Below are positions 14,704-15,320 of a stretch of DNA of 15,320 nucleotides, in pieces. The notes beneath the pieces were generated by a model. That model made no database searches. It was not told the DNA's origin and saw only the letters and a program-made list of their open reading frames with translations. The stretch is from an uncultured Eubacteriales bacterium (lineage in GTDB: Bacteria > Bacillota > Clostridia > Lachnospirales > Lachnospiraceae). The DNA is taken from the NCBI GenBank assembly GCA_900548855.1, contig URMF01000067.1:1-15320 (forward strand), read 5' to 3'. The position numbers and the translations under genes are program-made. The first letter of the stretch is position 1. Each line of letters opens with the position of its first letter.

Positions 14704-15123
14704 ATGGGTTTTGAAGAAGAGATATTTGAATTGTATGTGAGAGATTATAGAATTGAAACACTCTGCTATAAAATGATGGGAGAATTGTTAGAGACAGAGT
14801 GGGTGAAAGAACGGTTGCAGTTGTATAATATCCAATCCTTATATATATATGGTGGAGGTTACCTTGGAGTACAATTATATAATGCAGTGTATAACATGGT
14901 AAATGTAAAAGCAGTAGTAGATAAAAATGGTGGATTATCTGTGAATGTTAAAGGAATTCGTACAATTTCTTTTAATGATTTGGTAGAAGAATATAGTGGT
15001 GAAAAAATTATTATAACACCGGTCAAGTATTATCAGAAAATTAAAGATGATTTGCTAAAATTTGTGAATGAAAAAGAAATTTTGTTTTTGGGAGAATTTT
15101 TGGAAGGGATAGTACAACAATGA
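14704..15123 (+). CDS. Small standalone Rossmann-like WGAG-type protein
   Basis: A 139-aa protein without a recognised name. After a helical N-terminus (1-38), SLYIYGGGYLGVQLYNAV (about 44-61) is a glycine-rich nucleotide-binding-like loop, followed by VKAVVDKNGG and KIIITPVKYYQKI. The order matches the N-terminal domains of the LicD and glycosyltransferase neighbours, with YGGG replacing WGAG. It therefore looks like the same domain as a free-standing protein. AAGGAG (14689-14694) precedes the start. Its stop overlaps the next ATG by 4 bases (ATGA), so translation is coupled. No function can be assigned. Confidence 0.75.
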   Translation: MGFEEEIFELYVRDYRIETLCYKMMGELLETEWVKERLQLYNIQSLYIYGGGYLGVQLYNAVYNMVNVKAVVDKNGGLSVNVKGIRTISFNDLVEEYSGEKIIITPVKYYQKIKDDLLKFVNEKEILFLGEFLEGIVQQ

Positions 15124-15320
15124 TATATATTATATTAGCTGATTTATTTTCAATTGGATATATGGGAATTAAAAAGAAGGTTTTTGCCCAGATAAAAGTG
15201 TTTGTAAAGAGGTTTTCTCCTGTTTATTATACATCATACAATGGACAAATGATATATCTGATGTTCTTGAGTTTCCGCAGTCTTATCCACAGAACCCTGA
15301 TTTTACAACGTACACCATAA
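15120..15320 (+). pseudogene. N-terminus of a probable glycosyltransferase, possibly frame-disrupted; reaches window end
   Basis: The reading frame opens with MIYIILADLFSIGYMGIKKK and VFAQIKVFVKRFSPVYYTSY, which resembles the N-terminus of GT-B type glycosyltransferases (a short strand, then a Gly-rich loop and a helix). It runs 66 codons to a TAA that is the last codon in the window. The last 20 or so residues are basic and repetitive in an unnatural way. The frame one base earlier, from about 15242, reads SDVLEFPQSYPQNPDFTTYTI and stays open to the end. Either one base is missing near 15245-15265, there is a larger deletion, or the frame is simply short. It overlaps the previous stop by 4 bases, as expected for a real start in this operon. 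Confidence 0.5.

Noticed and set aside
6721..15320. Canonical wall teichoic acid operon
   Set aside because: Lacks TagA, TagO, a polymer-length TagF and the TagGH exporter; instead has LicC/LicD, GT2 and unusual fusions.
1..15320. CRISPR array, tRNA/rRNA gene, insertion sequence or phage genes
   Set aside because: No regularly spaced repeats, no cloverleaf or rRNA-like segment recognised by eye, no transposase or integrase motifs in any frame examined.

Overview
The window looks like chromosomal DNA from a motile, low-GC Firmicute, most likely a Lachnospiraceae member of the Roseburia / Agathobacter / Butyrivibrio type. The basis is family knowledge rather than a database match. The flagellin N-terminus (MVVQHNM...), strong AGGAGG ribosome binding sites, AT-rich intergenic DNA and a Maf (DUF115) glycosyltransferase directly after flagellin all fit. 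All genes read on the + strand.

Region 1 (1-1160) is a flagellin transcription unit. It has a near-consensus sigma-28/sigma-D promoter (163-189), a structured leader, a 274-aa flagellin and an intrinsic terminator. The leader carries a 5' hairpin and, just upstream of the start, a 7-bp stem displaying AGGA in its loop, next to a Shine-Dalgarno that itself contains GGA. This is the two-site layout expected for CsrA control of flagellin translation.

Region 2 (about 1160-6410) is a probable flagellin-glycosylation operon. It encodes a small helical protein of unknown function, a Maf/DUF115 flagellin glycosyltransferase, a CMP-nonulosonate (NeuA-like) cytidylyltransferase, a NeuB-like synthase with SAF and C-terminal cupin domains, and a beta-carbonic anhydrase. 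It ends at a strong terminator (6356-6410).

Region 3 (6330-6720) is a 391-bp gap. It holds that terminator, an 18-bp perfect palindrome, a second copy of a 44-nt repeat also found at the window start, and a candidate promoter with sigma-28-like and sigma-A-like elements.

Region 4 (6721-15320) is a tightly spaced glycan operon: CDP-glycerol glycerophosphotransferase, glycerol-3-phosphate cytidylyltransferase, a 606-aa protein that I read as an alkaline-phosphatase-superfamily (sulfatase/LtaS-like) enzyme fused to an N-terminal nucleotide-binding-like domain, a LicC-like nucleotidyltransferase, a HisC/CobD-like PLP enzyme, a LicD phosphotransferase, a family-2 glycosyltransferase, a small standalone domain protein, and the start of a probable glycosyltransferase that looks frame-disrupted. 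No polymerase, flippase or ABC exporter is present, and no protein here has a clear signal peptide or multi-pass membrane region.

Working hypothesis (inference): nonulosonate is made and transferred to flagellin in the cytoplasm by NeuA/NeuB/Maf, and the second operon builds a phosphoglycerol- and possibly amino-alcohol-phosphate-decorated glycan, either on flagellin or on the cell wall. The most unusual features are a shared 'WGAG' domain, resembling the C-terminal domain of sugar C-methyltransferases, reused in four neighbouring proteins, and an apparently cytosolic AlkP-superfamily enzyme.
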